64,000 bases of DNA from CAWFXC01 sp963819735 (GTDB lineage Bacteria > Actinomycetota > Acidimicrobiia > IMCC26256 > DASPTH01), in NCBI GenBank assembly GCA_963819735.1, contig CAWFXC010000001.1, positions 1,364,001 through 1,428,000 of the forward strand, read 5' to 3'. The position numbers and the translations under genes are program-made. Below the pieces are notes generated by a model that worked only from the letters and a program-made list of their open reading frames with translations, was not told the origin of the DNA and searched no databases. Positions 26,883-35,654 of this stretch are shown one piece after another; position 1 is the stretch's first letter, and every line of letters begins with the position of its first letter.

Positions 26883-28037
26883 ATGGTCGACGGATGGCGC
26901 ATTGCGATCGCCGGTGTTGGGACCTTCCTCCTCGTAGCCGCGCTCGTACCCCTTGCGCGCCGCTTCGCGCTCGCCCGGGGCATCACCGACAATCCTGAGC
27001 CGGGCAAGGCGCACGTCTCCCCCACGCCCTACCTCGGCGGTGTGGCGATCGCGCTCGGCGCGGTCACCTGTTCGCTCCTCCTCCCCGGATGGCAGGGGCA
27101 TGCCGCGGCGATCGTTGCCGCCGCGCTGCTCGTCGGGCTCATCGGCCTGTGTGACGACATCCGGACGGTGAAGCCCGGGGTACGGCTGCTCGTCGAAGCC
27201 GCCGCGGCGACGGTGGCCGCCGCCGCCGGGGCTCGCGTCCATCTCTTCGGCGGGCCGGCCGACTACGTGATCACCGTCGTGTGGATCGTGGTGATCACGA
27301 ACGCGTTCAACCTCATCGACAACATGGACGCCGCCGCCGGTTCGATCGCCACCACCATCGCCATCGCACTCGCCGCCACCGCGCTCCTCGAGGGGCAGAT
27401 GATCGTGGGCGGTTTGGCAGTCGTCCTGGCGTCCGCCTGCCTCGCCTTCCTCATCTACAACTGGCACCCCGCACGCATCTTCATGGGCGACGCCGGTTCA
27501 CTGTTCCTGGGCTACCTCCTCGCGGTGATCGCCCTGGAGCTGAGAACCCCGGTTCCCCACTTCGCCAGCATCGTCGCCGTCGTGTTGCTCGTCGGCCCGG
27601 CCGTCTTCGACACCACGCTCGTGGTGATCTCCCGGGTTCGCAACGGGCGCAAGATCTACATCGGCGGCACCGATCACACGTCGCACCGGCTGATGCTGCT
27701 CGGGTTCCACCGGGTCAGCGTCACCGGCATCCTGGTCGGCGGCACGATCGTCTCGTGCGGGCTCGGCATCCTGGTCGCCGAAGGCGTCGTCAATCCCGTT
27801 GCCGTCGCGGTGGTTGCGCTCGTGACCGCCGTCGCGACGCTCGTGTTCCTCCTCCGGGTGGGCGAATACGTCGACGACAGCTCGGGCCGCGGTCGGCTCG
27901 TGGTTCCGGGCCCGGAACCCGACGCCGCGCGCACCGACCCGACTGGTCCGTCCGTGCCGCCCACTCGCGTTCCGAGGGTCCGTCGCCATCTGACCCCCCG
28001 TCGGCACCCTGACCACACCCGGCGACCGCCCTCGTAA
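26883..28037 (+). CDS. WecA/TagO-like polyprenyl-phosphate N-acetylhexosamine-1-phosphate transferase
   Basis: The product is a 384-residue integral membrane enzyme of the MraY/WecA superfamily. It starts envelope-glycan synthesis by moving sugar-1-phosphate from a UDP-sugar to undecaprenyl phosphate. Diagnostic motifs are GKAHVSPTPYLGGVAI (41-56), the Asp pair CDDIRT (D91, D92), NAFNLIDNMD (140-149), MGDAGS (201-206) and GGTDHTSHRL (261-270). About 10-11 membrane helices are seen. The tail after residue 330 is hydrophilic and Pro/Arg-rich. The ATG has an AAGGCAGG ribosome site; a TAACAT -10-like element (26830-26835) and a 6-bp inverted repeat (26853-26871) lie in the upstream region. In actinobacteria this gene often serves arabinogalactan or teichoic acid linkage. 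It is part of a glycan-related neighbourhood. Confidence 0.9.
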   Translation: MVDGWRIAIAGVGTFLLVAALVPLARRFALARGITDNPEPGKAHVSPTPYLGGVAIALGAVTCSLLLPGWQGHAAAIVAAALLVGLIGLCDDIRTVKPGVRLLVEAAAATVAAAAGARVHLFGGPADYVITVVWIVVITNAFNLIDNMDAAAGSIATTIAIALAATALLEGQMIVGGLAVVLASACLAFLIYNWHPARIFMGDAGSLFLGYLLAVIALELRTPVPHFASIVAVVLLVGPAVFDTTLVVISRVRNGRKIYIGGTDHTSHRLMLLGFHRVSVTGILVGGTIVSCGLGILVAEGVVNPVAVAVVALVTAVATLVFLLRVGEYVDDSSGRGRLVVPGPEPDAARTDPTGPSVPPTRVPRVRRHLTPRRHPDHTRRPPS

Positions 28038-28118
28038 CATGGGACCTCGCCCCACGCCACCGTCCTCCTCCTCGGGGGGTAGCGGCGCGGCCGGGCCGAC
28101 TTCGAGAGGGGCCGAGAC

Positions 28119-28520
28119 ATGACGTCGAAGCAGCAGCGCAAGCGCGACAAGAGGATCATCCGCCAACTGCGCAAGGCCCGCCGGGATGCGCAGGAAGTGG
28201 ATGCCCAACTGCGGGCCACTGCGTGGGAGTGCGCGACGGTCGCCGAGGACTGCCGGCTCGCCTACGAGCAGCTCGCCGGGGTGCACGCCCGTCTCGGCGA
28301 AGTGCTGGGCTCCATCACCTCGGCCGCGGGAACGCTCCAGGCCGCCGACGCCGCGCTCGAGGCCACGACCCGCGGCACCGACGCGATCGCGTTGGCGACC
28401 GACGTGCAACGCCGGTTGGAGCAGATGCTCGTCGCCCAGCGCCGCACCAACGAGTTGCTCGACCTCGCCCTGGGCGTGGCCTTCGACACCGGCATCGAGG
28501 CGGCGCCGCCACCCCGTTGA
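28119..28520 (+). CDS. Hypothetical coiled-coil protein
   Basis: The product is 133 residues long with no recognised family. It begins with a strongly basic stretch (SKQQRKRDKRIIRQLRKARR) and then a heptad-like helical region (about residues 20-120) rich in Ala, Leu, Gln and Glu. This includes GVHARLGEVLGSITSAAGTLQAADAALEA, suggestive of an elongated coiled coil. It has no membrane segment. The ATG has a GAGAGGGG ribosome site and lies 81 bases behind the WecA-like gene. It is convergent with the long repeat-tailed protein. Two alternative frames are open here, but this one has the ribosome site and a balanced composition. Confidence 0.55.
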   Translation: MTSKQQRKRDKRIIRQLRKARRDAQEVDAQLRATAWECATVAEDCRLAYEQLAGVHARLGEVLGSITSAAGTLQAADAALEATTRGTDAIALATDVQRRLEQMLVAQRRTNELLDLALGVAFDTGIEAAPPPR

Positions 28521-28552
28521 CGGCTACTCCGCCGGTGCGCTCGTGACGACGC

Positions 28553-30160
28553 TCAGGAGTTGGGGTTCTTCCAGAAAGTCTTGGTGAGGCTCTTCTCGAA
28601 GAGCTGCACCCACTTGGACTTCCGGGCCGGCCGGCTGGAGCTCGGGATGCTGCGGGGGACGCTGAGTGCCACCTGCGGAACCCGTTCGACCCGCGGATAC
28701 GGCTGAGCCGTTCCGGACACCTGACCCGGTGTCGGAGCAGCGGTGCCGGGCGTGGTCGTGTCGACCTTCGGGTCCTCGACCTTGGGCGCTTCGACCTTCG
28801 GCGCTTCGACCTTCGGCGTCTCGACCTTCGGCGCTTCCACCTTCGGCGCTTCCACCTTCGAGTCCTCGACCTTGGCCGAGTCGGCGCTGGCCGCAGGGTC
28901 CTTCGGGGCCTCCTGCTTCGAGGCTTCGGGCCCACTCGCGCTGAAGCCGTTGGCGGCGCGGGACGGGGCTTCGAAGCCGTTCGTTCCGAGCGCAGGCGCC
29001 TCGGGCGGTGCCTCGTCGGTCGACGCGGCCGGAGCGGTCAGGTCGAGGACTGCCACCTCGGGTGCCGCCACCGGTGGGATCGGCTCGATCGCGACCCCGT
29101 TCGTGCCCGTCGGCGCGCGCCAGATCACCTTCGGTGCGTGGGGTGCCTCGGGGACCGCCGGCAACGTCTCGCCGCCTTCCGGCTCGGCCGGCGCCGCCGA
29201 CTCGTCCGCGACCTCGGCTGCGACCGGCGCGGGCGCCAAGACATCCGACACGAGCGGGGCGACGACCACATCGGGGGCGACCTGCGGCTCCACCGGCTCG
29301 ACCACCGGGGAAGCCTCCGCCACCGGTTCCGCGTCCGCCACGGGTTCCGCGTCCAGCCCCGGTACCGCCAACTGGGCCGCCGGGGCCGCCTCGACAGCAC
29401 TGGCGCGTTCGTCGAGCTCCATCACCAGGCGGCGCAGATCATCGACGTTCGCTTGGAGTGCCTCGCCGAACGACTTCGCCGCCAGTGCCCGCTCCCGCCA
29501 GATCGTCGCCCGCGTGCGCCATTCGTGGAGTTGCCGTTCGAGCTCGTCGATCCGGGCCAGGTCGGCTTCACTCGATGTGGCCGGCAGCGCGGCGGCAGAG
29601 GAGGCGGCCGCTGCTACCGGGGCCGCGAACGACAGCGGAGGGAGCTCGGAGCTTGCCGGTTCGGGCGATGGCGGCGTCTCGGAGCGGGGAGCGTCCTCGG
29701 ATGCTGCGCCAGCCGGGACGACCGGGACGGTCGTGTCGACGGCGGGCGGGTCGTCCACCTGCTGCGTGAGGTCGTGCGAGGTCGTATCGGACCACGTCGT
29801 GATCCGCCCGTTCTCGAGATCGAACGTGCCGACCGTCGGGACGCTCAATTCGCGTCCGCCGATGGTCCAGTGATCCGTACGCTCGGTCACGACAACACCT
29901 CCCACGACGACGACCTGGTGAACCTCGCTACGCAACGCGTCGGCGGTCTTCGCCGCCCAGGCCAGGTAGTCAGGAACCCCTTGCCCTCTTCCACCCGAAC
30001 GATTCGTGCCTTCGTAACGCATCGCGCCGTCGGCGAAGAACGACTGTGCCGCTTCGACGTCACCGGCATCCCACGCGGTCAGGAAGTCTCTCACCGTGAC
30101 ATCGACGTCACCCTGGACGGTCGTGGGCCCGGGCGCTCGGGCTGACGTCAGATCGGTCAT
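28553..30160 (-). CDS. Limonene-epoxide-hydrolase/SnoaL-like domain fused to a long disordered repeat tail
   Basis: The product is 535 residues. Residues about 18-135 form an NTF2-fold domain close to limonene-1,2-epoxide hydrolase: TVRDFLTAWDAGDVEAAQSFF, then ERTDHW (R94, D96) and ITTWSD (D125), matching the Arg-Asp...Asp catalytic arrangement of that family. A predicted coiled-coil piece follows at about 200-255 (RIDELERQLHEWRTRATIWRERAL). After that come some 270 residues of low complexity rich in Ala, Pro, Glu and Val, ending with a run of KVEAP pentapeptides and a basic tail (RPARKSKWVQLFEKSLTKTFWKN) that could touch a membrane. There is no signal peptide. The only nearby genes concern envelope glycans; function is unknown. 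Confidence 0.75.
   Translation of the reverse strand: MTDLTSARAPGPTTVQGDVDVTVRDFLTAWDAGDVEAAQSFFADGAMRYEGTNRSGGRGQGVPDYLAWAAKTADALRSEVHQVVVVGGVVVTERTDHWTIGGRELSVPTVGTFDLENGRITTWSDTTSHDLTQQVDDPPAVDTTVPVVPAGAASEDAPRSETPPSPEPASSELPPLSFAAPVAAAASSAAALPATSSEADLARIDELERQLHEWRTRATIWRERALAAKSFGEALQANVDDLRRLVMELDERASAVEAAPAAQLAVPGLDAEPVADAEPVAEASPVVEPVEPQVAPDVVVAPLVSDVLAPAPVAAEVADESAAPAEPEGGETLPAVPEAPHAPKVIWRAPTGTNGVAIEPIPPVAAPEVAVLDLTAPAASTDEAPPEAPALGTNGFEAPSRAANGFSASGPEASKQEAPKDPAASADSAKVEDSKVEAPKVEAPKVETPKVEAPKVEAPKVEDPKVDTTTPGTAAPTPGQVSGTAQPYPRVERVPQVALSVPRSIPSSSRPARKSKWVQLFEKSLTKTFWKNPNS
28761..28880 (-). repeat. Eight 15-bp tandem units encoding KVEAP-type pentapeptides
   Basis: Units of the plus-strand form TCGACCTTCGGCGCT repeat every 15 bp from 28761 to 28880, with small changes in each. 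They encode K-V-E-(A/T/D)-(P/S) repeats near the C-terminus of the protein. The period equals whole codons, so gain or loss of units keeps the frame. Confidence 0.92.
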
Positions 30161-30200
30161 CGGTACGTCCCTGCTTCACGCCCCAGCGGGCGCAGACCCC

Positions 30201-30219
30201 CACATGGTCCGAACATGTG
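30201..30219. promoter_or_regulatory. Inverted repeat CACATG-N7-CATGTG upstream of the epoxide-hydrolase-like gene
   Basis: Perfect 6-bp arms (30201-30206 and 30214-30219) lie about 41-59 bases upstream of the minus-strand start at 30160, in a 181-base non-coding gap. A dimeric regulator site is possible; no regulator gene is adjacent. Confidence 0.35.
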
Positions 30220-30341
30220 TAGTCGCGTTGGTGCACAGAGTGCCAGTCGCTTCATAGCGTGACGGAGGCGAAGCTCCGTTGTTCGCGGGGCCTGAGAGGT
30301 GAATAGTGGCCTGAATCGCACCGGCCGTGACCGGGTGGGGA

Positions 30342-31541
30342 CTAGCTGTGACCGGCCGCCGCGCTCGGTGGCGGGCCGGTAGTGGCCGCTCCGGGGAGGG
30401 CCCCGGAACCGGGCCCCGAGCCATTGGACGCTTCGGCTCCCGGCCCGTTCTGCCCGACACCTTTGGTGCCGTCGAAGCGGACCTCATCGACTGCGGTCGC
30501 GAACTGCTCCTGCCACCGGTCGAGAGAATGCTGGCGCTCCACGACCTCGCGCAGCGCCAGGCCGATGCGGGGAAGACCGGTCGTCCAGGTCTCGTCGAGT
30601 GCGACGATGCGTTCCGCCAGCTCGAAGGCGTTCCCGGCGTCGAAGGTCAGCGTCGGCTGGCTGTCGGGCAGGATCGCGGCGACCCGTCGGCTGGCGGTGA
30701 CGACCGCTCGCCCGGCCGCCATCGCCTCCAACACCGAGATGCTGATGTCGTCGTCGCCCCCGGCGTCGATCAGCACGTGGCTCTCCCGCAGGATCTCGGG
30801 GATGTCGCCGGGCTCCACGCCGTCGTCGATCTGGACGACCGAGGAGAGCGCGATGTTCTTCACCAGGGCCTCCAACTCCGCGCGGTGCTGCCATTCGGCG
30901 GCGTTGGTCGAGGGACCCACGATGCGGAGTCGGGCGTCCAGACCGTGGCTGCGGGCGATGGCGACCGCCCGGAGGACCACCGGGAGGCCCTTCACGGCAG
31001 CCGTGCGGCCCAGCGCGAGCAGCCGGAACGGCGGGCGCGGCGGCACGGGCGTCAACGTGGGATACGAAGTCGCGACGTCGACGCCGGCCCCGACCGTCCA
31101 CGCCCGGCAGCCCGGGACCTCGGCGAGTGGTGGCGCGGCGACGACGAGTCCGTCGGCCCAGCGGGCCGCCTCGGTGGCGGCGCGGGTGGACGGGATCTGG
31201 GTGCACCACCACAGCAGCGGGACGCTGCTCTCGCGGGTGACGGCCCGAGCCTGCACCAGGCACCGCAGATCGTCCTCGACCACCACGACGACGCGGCCTT
31301 CGACGTCGTCGAGTGCACCGGCGAGCGCGAACTCGATCGCGTGCGCGTCGCCCGCGGGGCCCTGCACCACCTCGACCCCGGGCGCGATGGCACCGGGCCG
31401 AGCCGCATCCGCCGCCACGGCACCGGCGACGATGACCACCCGTTCGAACTCGTCGGCGAGCCCGCGCACGTACCCCGCCAGGAAGCCGCGCACCGAACTG
31501 GACGGATCCAGGAGCGGCGTCACCAGGATCACGGTGGTCAT
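30342..31541 (-). CDS. Glycosyltransferase, GT-B fold (family 1/4 type)
   Basis: The product is a 399-residue cytosolic or membrane-associated glycosyltransferase. The N-terminal half has the Rossmann-like start TTVILVTPLLDPSSSVRGFLAGY. The donor-binding half contains FRLLALGRTAAVKGLPVVLRAV and DARLRIVGPS. The ribose/phosphate motif is SVLEAMAAGRAVVTAS (the E of the E-x7-E region). The last 40 residues are Gly/Ser/Ala/Pro-rich and disordered. Acceptor and sugar are unknown. It lies between the repeat-tailed protein (same strand) and the divergent UDP-sugar dehydrogenase, so a role in building an envelope polysaccharide is inferred. Confidence 0.8.
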   Translation of the reverse strand: MTTVILVTPLLDPSSSVRGFLAGYVRGLADEFERVVIVAGAVAADAARPGAIAPGVEVVQGPAGDAHAIEFALAGALDDVEGRVVVVVEDDLRCLVQARAVTRESSVPLLWWCTQIPSTRAATEAARWADGLVVAAPPLAEVPGCRAWTVGAGVDVATSYPTLTPVPPRPPFRLLALGRTAAVKGLPVVLRAVAIARSHGLDARLRIVGPSTNAAEWQHRAELEALVKNIALSSVVQIDDGVEPGDIPEILRESHVLIDAGGDDDISISVLEAMAAGRAVVTASRRVAAILPDSQPTLTFDAGNAFELAERIVALDETWTTGLPRIGLALREVVERQHSLDRWQEQFATAVDEVRFDGTKGVGQNGPGAEASNGSGPGSGALPGAATTGPPPSAAAGHS

Positions 31542-31786
31542 CGCAACACCATCGTGCGGTCCATTTCGTCCGACGAGCCGGCGGTACTGAACGCAAACAG
31601 CCTAGACGGGGTGCCGGCACCGGCCGGACGGACCGCGGGGGGTGCGGCCGCCCGTAGCATGGTCGGGCTGCCTCGGCCGGGCTGTGACGCCAGGCCAAAG
31701 GTGCCGGGCACCGTCGCAGGGACGGCAACCGGGCACAGCAGCAGGGCACAGGACGCCGGCCCCGACCCAGGTCAGGGGCTCGATCG

Positions 31787-31802
31787 AAGGAGCTGACCCA
31801 TC
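31787..31802 (+). promoter_or_regulatory. Shine-Dalgarno positioned on an ATC codon
   Basis: AAGGAG (31787-31792) is followed by 7 nt and then ATC (31800-31802), in frame with the UDP-sugar dehydrogenase and one codon after an in-frame TGA (31794-31796). This is the best ribosome site near that gene, but it points at a non-standard start codon. Confidence 0.55.
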
Positions 31803-31859
31803 GCTACCACCGATACGGCGCAGGAGCTCGAAACCGCAGGCTCTGACCGATCCGCGACC

Positions 31860-33107
31860 GTGGTCGTGGTGGGCCAGGGGTACGTGGGCCTCCCGTTGGC
31901 GATGCGGGCGGTCGAGGTCGGCTACCGGGTCGTCGGCTTCGACTCCAGCGAGGACCGGGTCAAGCAGCTCGCGGCGGGCGAGTCCTACGTCGAGGACGTG
32001 GGGAACGAGGAGCTGGGCGCGGCGCTCGCATCGGGCCGCTACCGGGCATCGACCGAGCCCCGCAGCTGCGGCGGCTTCGACTTCGCCGTCATCACGGTGC
32101 CGACACCGCTCACCGAACGGGCGCCCGACCTCTCGTTCATCGAGGATGCGGCGAGAACGCTGGCCCGTTACCTCCGGCCCGGAGCCACCGTGATCCTCGA
32201 ATCCACGACCTACCCGGGCACGACCGAGGAGCTGGTGGTCCCGCTCCTGGAGGAGGGCTCCGGCCTGGCGGCCGGCGAGGACTTCCACGTCGGCTACAGC
32301 CCCGAGCGCATCGACCCCGGCAACAAGGTCTGGACGTTCGTGAACACCCCGAAGGTCGTGTCCGGGATCGATGCCGCGTCGCTCGACGCCGTGCGCGACT
32401 TCTACGGGACCCTCGTCGAGCGGGTCGTGACCGTGTCGGGCACCGCCGAGGCCGAGCTCACCAAGCTGCTCGAGAACACCTTCCGGCACGTGAACGTGGC
32501 GCTGGTCAACGAGTTGGCGATGTTCGCCGCCGACATGGGGATCGACATCTACGAGTCGATTGATGCCGCGTCGAGCAAACCGTTCGGTTTCATGCGGTTC
32601 GTTCCCGGCCCCGGGGTCGGCGGGCACTGCCTCCCCATCGACCCGAGCTATCTCTCGTGGCGGGTGCAGAACTCGCTCGGGCGCAGCTTCCGCTTCGTCG
32701 AGCTGGCCAACGACATCAACGACCACATGCCCGACCACGTCATCCGCCGGCTCACCACCGCACTGAGCAGCCAGTTCCGGCTCGCGGTCAACGGGAGCCG
32801 CATCCTCCTGCTCGGCCTGTCGTACAAGGCCAACACCGGCGACGTCCGGGAATCGCCGGCGGTCGCCGTCGCCCAACTCCTCGTGGGCATGGGGGCCGAC
32901 GTGCGGGCGGTGGAGCCGCACATCCGCGATACGCGCGATCCACGCGTCTCGCTCGTCGCGCTGACCGCCGAGGAGATCGCGGGTGCCGACGCGGTGGTGC
33001 TGCTCACCGACCACGACCAGTTCGACCTCGGCCTGGTGCAGCGGGAGGCCCGTTACGTGCTCGACACCCGGTTCCGGCTCGAAGGCCCGAACGTCGAGCG
33101 GCTCTGA
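31860..33107 (+). CDS. Nucleotide-sugar dehydrogenase (UDP-N-acetyl-glucosamine/mannosamine 6-dehydrogenase type)
   Basis: The product is 415 residues from this GTG. It is an NAD-dependent enzyme oxidising the C6 hydroxyl of a UDP-hexosamine to a carboxylate for surface polysaccharide. The N-terminal Rossmann motif is VVVGQGYVGLPLA. The middle domain has ENTFRHVNVALVNELA (Lys202 just before it) and the catalytic Cys in GPGVGGHCLPIDP (C257). The C-terminal domain has LLGLSYKANTGDVRESPA. The first strand of the fold begins exactly at the GTG, while a strong AAGGAG site lies further up in front of ATC at 31800; the true protein may be 20 residues longer. It is probably involved with the neighbouring glycosyltransferase and WecA-like genes. 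Confidence 0.9.
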   Translation: MVVVGQGYVGLPLAMRAVEVGYRVVGFDSSEDRVKQLAAGESYVEDVGNEELGAALASGRYRASTEPRSCGGFDFAVITVPTPLTERAPDLSFIEDAARTLARYLRPGATVILESTTYPGTTEELVVPLLEEGSGLAAGEDFHVGYSPERIDPGNKVWTFVNTPKVVSGIDAASLDAVRDFYGTLVERVVTVSGTAEAELTKLLENTFRHVNVALVNELAMFAADMGIDIYESIDAASSKPFGFMRFVPGPGVGGHCLPIDPSYLSWRVQNSLGRSFRFVELANDINDHMPDHVIRRLTTALSSQFRLAVNGSRILLLGLSYKANTGDVRESPAVAVAQLLVGMGADVRAVEPHIRDTRDPRVSLVALTAEEIAGADAVVLLTDHDQFDLGLVQREARYVLDTRFRLEGPNVERL

Positions 33108-33126
33108 CTTCTGACGGTCCTTCGGC

Positions 33127-34200
33127 CTAGGCCCAGTTCTTGCCCGGGCGCACGAGCCCGAGCGGGGTGCCGAGCGGCAATTCCAGGTGGGTCTGGATCC
33201 CCGGCGGTGCCTCGACGACCTGCGGGATCATGTTGACCGCGCTCATGGCCGTCCACACCCGGCCGGTGAAACCGATGTCGCCGGTGATGTCGGGATTGGT
33301 CGGCTCGAGCACGACGCGGGTGTCGGGATCGCCCTTGAACTCGATGATGTACTTGTTGGTGCCGTAGTCCCAGTCGGGCGTGAGCGGATCGCCCATCCGC
33401 CAGAACGACTGGAACAGGATCACCGGGAAGCCGTTCGACAGCGCCTCCCACTGGTGGTGCATTCCCGCGACGGTGCCGGCGGGGATGAACCCCGACTTCA
33501 CCTCGAGATCGACGTCGCTGACCGCCACCTCGAGCTTGTTGGTGTACTCGTCGACCTCGACCCCGAGACCAGCGGCCAGCATCGCCATCGACTCCTTGAA
33601 GATGCTGTCCATGGTGTGGATCAGCGGGCTCGGGTCCTCGACCGCCTCGATCGGGTCGCGACCGAAGCCGAGGCCGGGGAAGTTCATCTCGAAGGACGGG
33701 TGCTCGCGCAGGTACACGATCTCGGTGATGATGACCTGGTCGATGCGCGTCATCAGCCGCGAGAACGTGAGCGCCGCGAGGTCGCCGACGAACCCGGGGT
33801 GGATCCCGGCGCCGTGGAGTGACGTGCCGCCGGCCTGACACGCGGCTTCGAGTCGTTCGGCCTCGCCGGGCTCGCGCGCCGCCGGGTAGGCAAACCCGAT
33901 GGGCGTGACGATGTTCTTCCCGGAGCGGAGAATGGCTTCCATGTCGTCGAAGTCGCGGTAGAGCGGCGCGTAGTTCACCGCGTCGGCGTCGAGCGCCAGG
34001 ATCTCTTCCTTGCTCGTCGTGCACTTCACGCCGAGCGGATCGATGCCCGCGACTTCGCCGGCGTCCTTGCCGTTCTTGGCGTCGGACGTGACGTACGCGC
34101 CGACCAACTCGAAGGCCGGGTCGCCGGCGAAGTGCCGGATGGAGATCTGACCGATCGAGCCGGTGCACCACTGGATGACCTTGTACGTCTTCTCCGCCAT
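33127..34200 (-). CDS. Dihydrodipicolinate-reductase-like (amine dehydrogenase family) oxidoreductase
   Basis: The product is a 357-residue NAD(P)-binding protein of the family that includes 2,4-diaminopentanoate dehydrogenase. The N-terminus VIQWCTGSIGQISIRHFAGDPAFELVGAYV is a Rossmann start with the conserved WGTG-like loop. The central segment VTPIGFAYPAAREP and GTSLHGAGIHPGFVGD is characteristic. Members in actinobacteria are numerous and mostly of unknown substrate. A GGAGGG ribosome site supports the ATG. It is convergent with the UDP-sugar dehydrogenase (19 bases between stops). Confidence 0.82.
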   Translation of the reverse strand: MAEKTYKVIQWCTGSIGQISIRHFAGDPAFELVGAYVTSDAKNGKDAGEVAGIDPLGVKCTTSKEEILALDADAVNYAPLYRDFDDMEAILRSGKNIVTPIGFAYPAAREPGEAERLEAACQAGGTSLHGAGIHPGFVGDLAALTFSRLMTRIDQVIITEIVYLREHPSFEMNFPGLGFGRDPIEAVEDPSPLIHTMDSIFKESMAMLAAGLGVEVDEYTNKLEVAVSDVDLEVKSGFIPAGTVAGMHHQWEALSNGFPVILFQSFWRMGDPLTPDWDYGTNKYIIEFKGDPDTRVVLEPTNPDITGDIGFTGRVWTAMSAVNMIPQVVEAPPGIQTHLELPLGTPLGLVRPGKNWA

Positions 34201-34357
34201 GTGGTGAGCCCTCCGTGTCGCGGCAACCTGCAGTTGTCGAGCGTGCTTTCCTGTGGTCTACCCGAGACACGACACGTACGTCACTTCCTCACTGTCATCG
34301 CCACACGCTGACACCGAACGGCACCGGGGTGAGGTGGGCTCGACAACTGTTCGCGTG

Positions 34358-35173
34358 ATGGAAGCTGCCGGTTCAACTGGCGGCCACGAAGCGGCAAGCT
34401 CGCCGGCGTACGGTCACGACGTGACGGTGCTCGAGACGCAACCGGAGCGGTTCTGGGACCTGCAGGGTTGCAGCAACTTCCGCGATCTCGGCGGCTACCG
34501 CACCGGAACCGGCGCGGCGACGCAGTGGCGTCGACTGTTCCGGGGCGACGCCGCGATCGGTGCCACCCCGGCGGATCGAGGTCGGTTCGACGACGCCGGC
34601 CTCCGCGCCGTCATCGATCTCAGGAGCGCCCACGAAGTCGCGCTCGGCGGCTCCTACCGTGCGCCGGGCGCGGTTGCCCACCACGTGCCCCTGGACGACC
34701 TGCTCGATCGCGAGACGCGCTGGGACGCGTGGAGCGACCCGGCATACGTGGCCGATCGCTACTTCGAGTTGTGTGTCACCGGCGGCGACGCGATCGCGGA
34801 GGTACTCGCGATCCTCACTGATCCCGCGGCCTATCCGGCCGTGATCCACTGCTCGCTCGGCAAGGATCGCACCGGCGTCGTGACCGCGCTGATCCTGCGC
34901 GCCATCGGTGTGCCGACGCGCACGGTCGTCGAGGAGTACGCGCTGAGCCGTCACGGCGCGGCGCGACTGGTGCAGCGGCTGCAAGCGCGCATGGGCACCG
35001 ATCGGCACGACCTCGAGCCGTACCTGCCGGCCATGCTCGCCGCCGATCCGCAGACGATGATCGGCTTCCTGCAGCGCGTCGTCGACGAGTTCGGATCGGT
35101 CCACCGATATCTGCGCCACCTCGGCATTGCCAGCACGGTGGACCATCTGCGGGCGGCACTGCTCATCCACTGA
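34358..35173 (+). CDS. Tyrosine/dual-specificity-type protein phosphatase
   Basis: The product is a 271-residue phosphatase of the Y-phosphatase-3/lipid-phosphatase-like group (PtpB type). The N-terminal NFRDLGGYRT motif and the active-site loop HCSLGKDRTG (C165, R171) are both clear; the Lys and Asp within the loop are typical of this subgroup, some of which act on phosphoinositides. A frame is open further up to 34253 and another possible start is a GTG at 34421; the ATG at 34358 was chosen, with moderate certainty. The gene is alone between a divergent reductase gene and a YCII gene. Confidence 0.87.
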   Translation: MEAAGSTGGHEAASSPAYGHDVTVLETQPERFWDLQGCSNFRDLGGYRTGTGAATQWRRLFRGDAAIGATPADRGRFDDAGLRAVIDLRSAHEVALGGSYRAPGAVAHHVPLDDLLDRETRWDAWSDPAYVADRYFELCVTGGDAIAEVLAILTDPAAYPAVIHCSLGKDRTGVVTALILRAIGVPTRTVVEEYALSRHGAARLVQRLQARMGTDRHDLEPYLPAMLAADPQTMIGFLQRVVDEFGSVHRYLRHLGIASTVDHLRAALLIH

Positions 35174-35316
35174 CTCGGGCGACAGGAACGACTCGAAGCT
35201 TTCTGTGGGGTCCGGTCGATTCCCGCGTTGGCCGTTCGTCGCATCAGTGGGAGCGGGTCGGACCGACGCCTCGCACCGAGAAGCCGGCGGTGCCGGCCCG
35301 AACAAGGAGCAGCGAC

Positions 35317-35625
35317 ATGGCGAACTTCGTACTCGCATACCGGGGTGGGTCGATGGCCGAGACACCCGAAGCCCAGGAAGCGGCGATGAACGCGTGGATG
35401 GGCTGGTTCGGCACGTTGGGTTCGTCGGTCGTCGAGGTCGGGAACCCCTTCGGTGCGTCGACCGCGGTTCTGTCCAACGGATCCACCGGTGCCGCCACCG
35501 CGGGCCTGTCGGGTTACTCGGTGGTGTCGGCCGACAGCCTCGAGTTCGCGGCCAAGCTCGCAAGTGACTGCCCGGTGCTCGCGGCGGGCGGCACGGTGGA
35601 GGTCTACGAAGCCATCGCCATGTGA
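35317..35625 (+). CDS. YCII-related domain protein
   Basis: The product is a 102-residue single-domain protein resembling YciI-like proteins, with a ferredoxin-like fold. It has MANFVLAYRGG, the helix TPEAQEAAMNAWMGWFGTLG, VVEVGNPFG and the C-terminal strand GGTVEVYEAIAM. A strong AAGGAG ribosome site lies 7 nt before the ATG. Function of this subgroup is unknown. A strong hairpin terminator follows. Confidence 0.78.
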   Translation: MANFVLAYRGGSMAETPEAQEAAMNAWMGWFGTLGSSVVEVGNPFGASTAVLSNGSTGAATAGLSGYSVVSADSLEFAAKLASDCPVLAAGGTVEVYEAIAM

Positions 35626-35654
35626 CGACGGCACTGGCACTCGTCACGTCGGAT

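Noticed and set aside
28761..28880. CRISPR-like array
   Set aside because: Units are 15 bp with no spacers and code for pentapeptides in frame; it is a coding minisatellite.
34253..34357. Upstream start for the tyrosine phosphatase
   Set aside because: The extra 35 residues do not resemble the family and contain no signal peptide; a start at 34358 or 34421 fits better.
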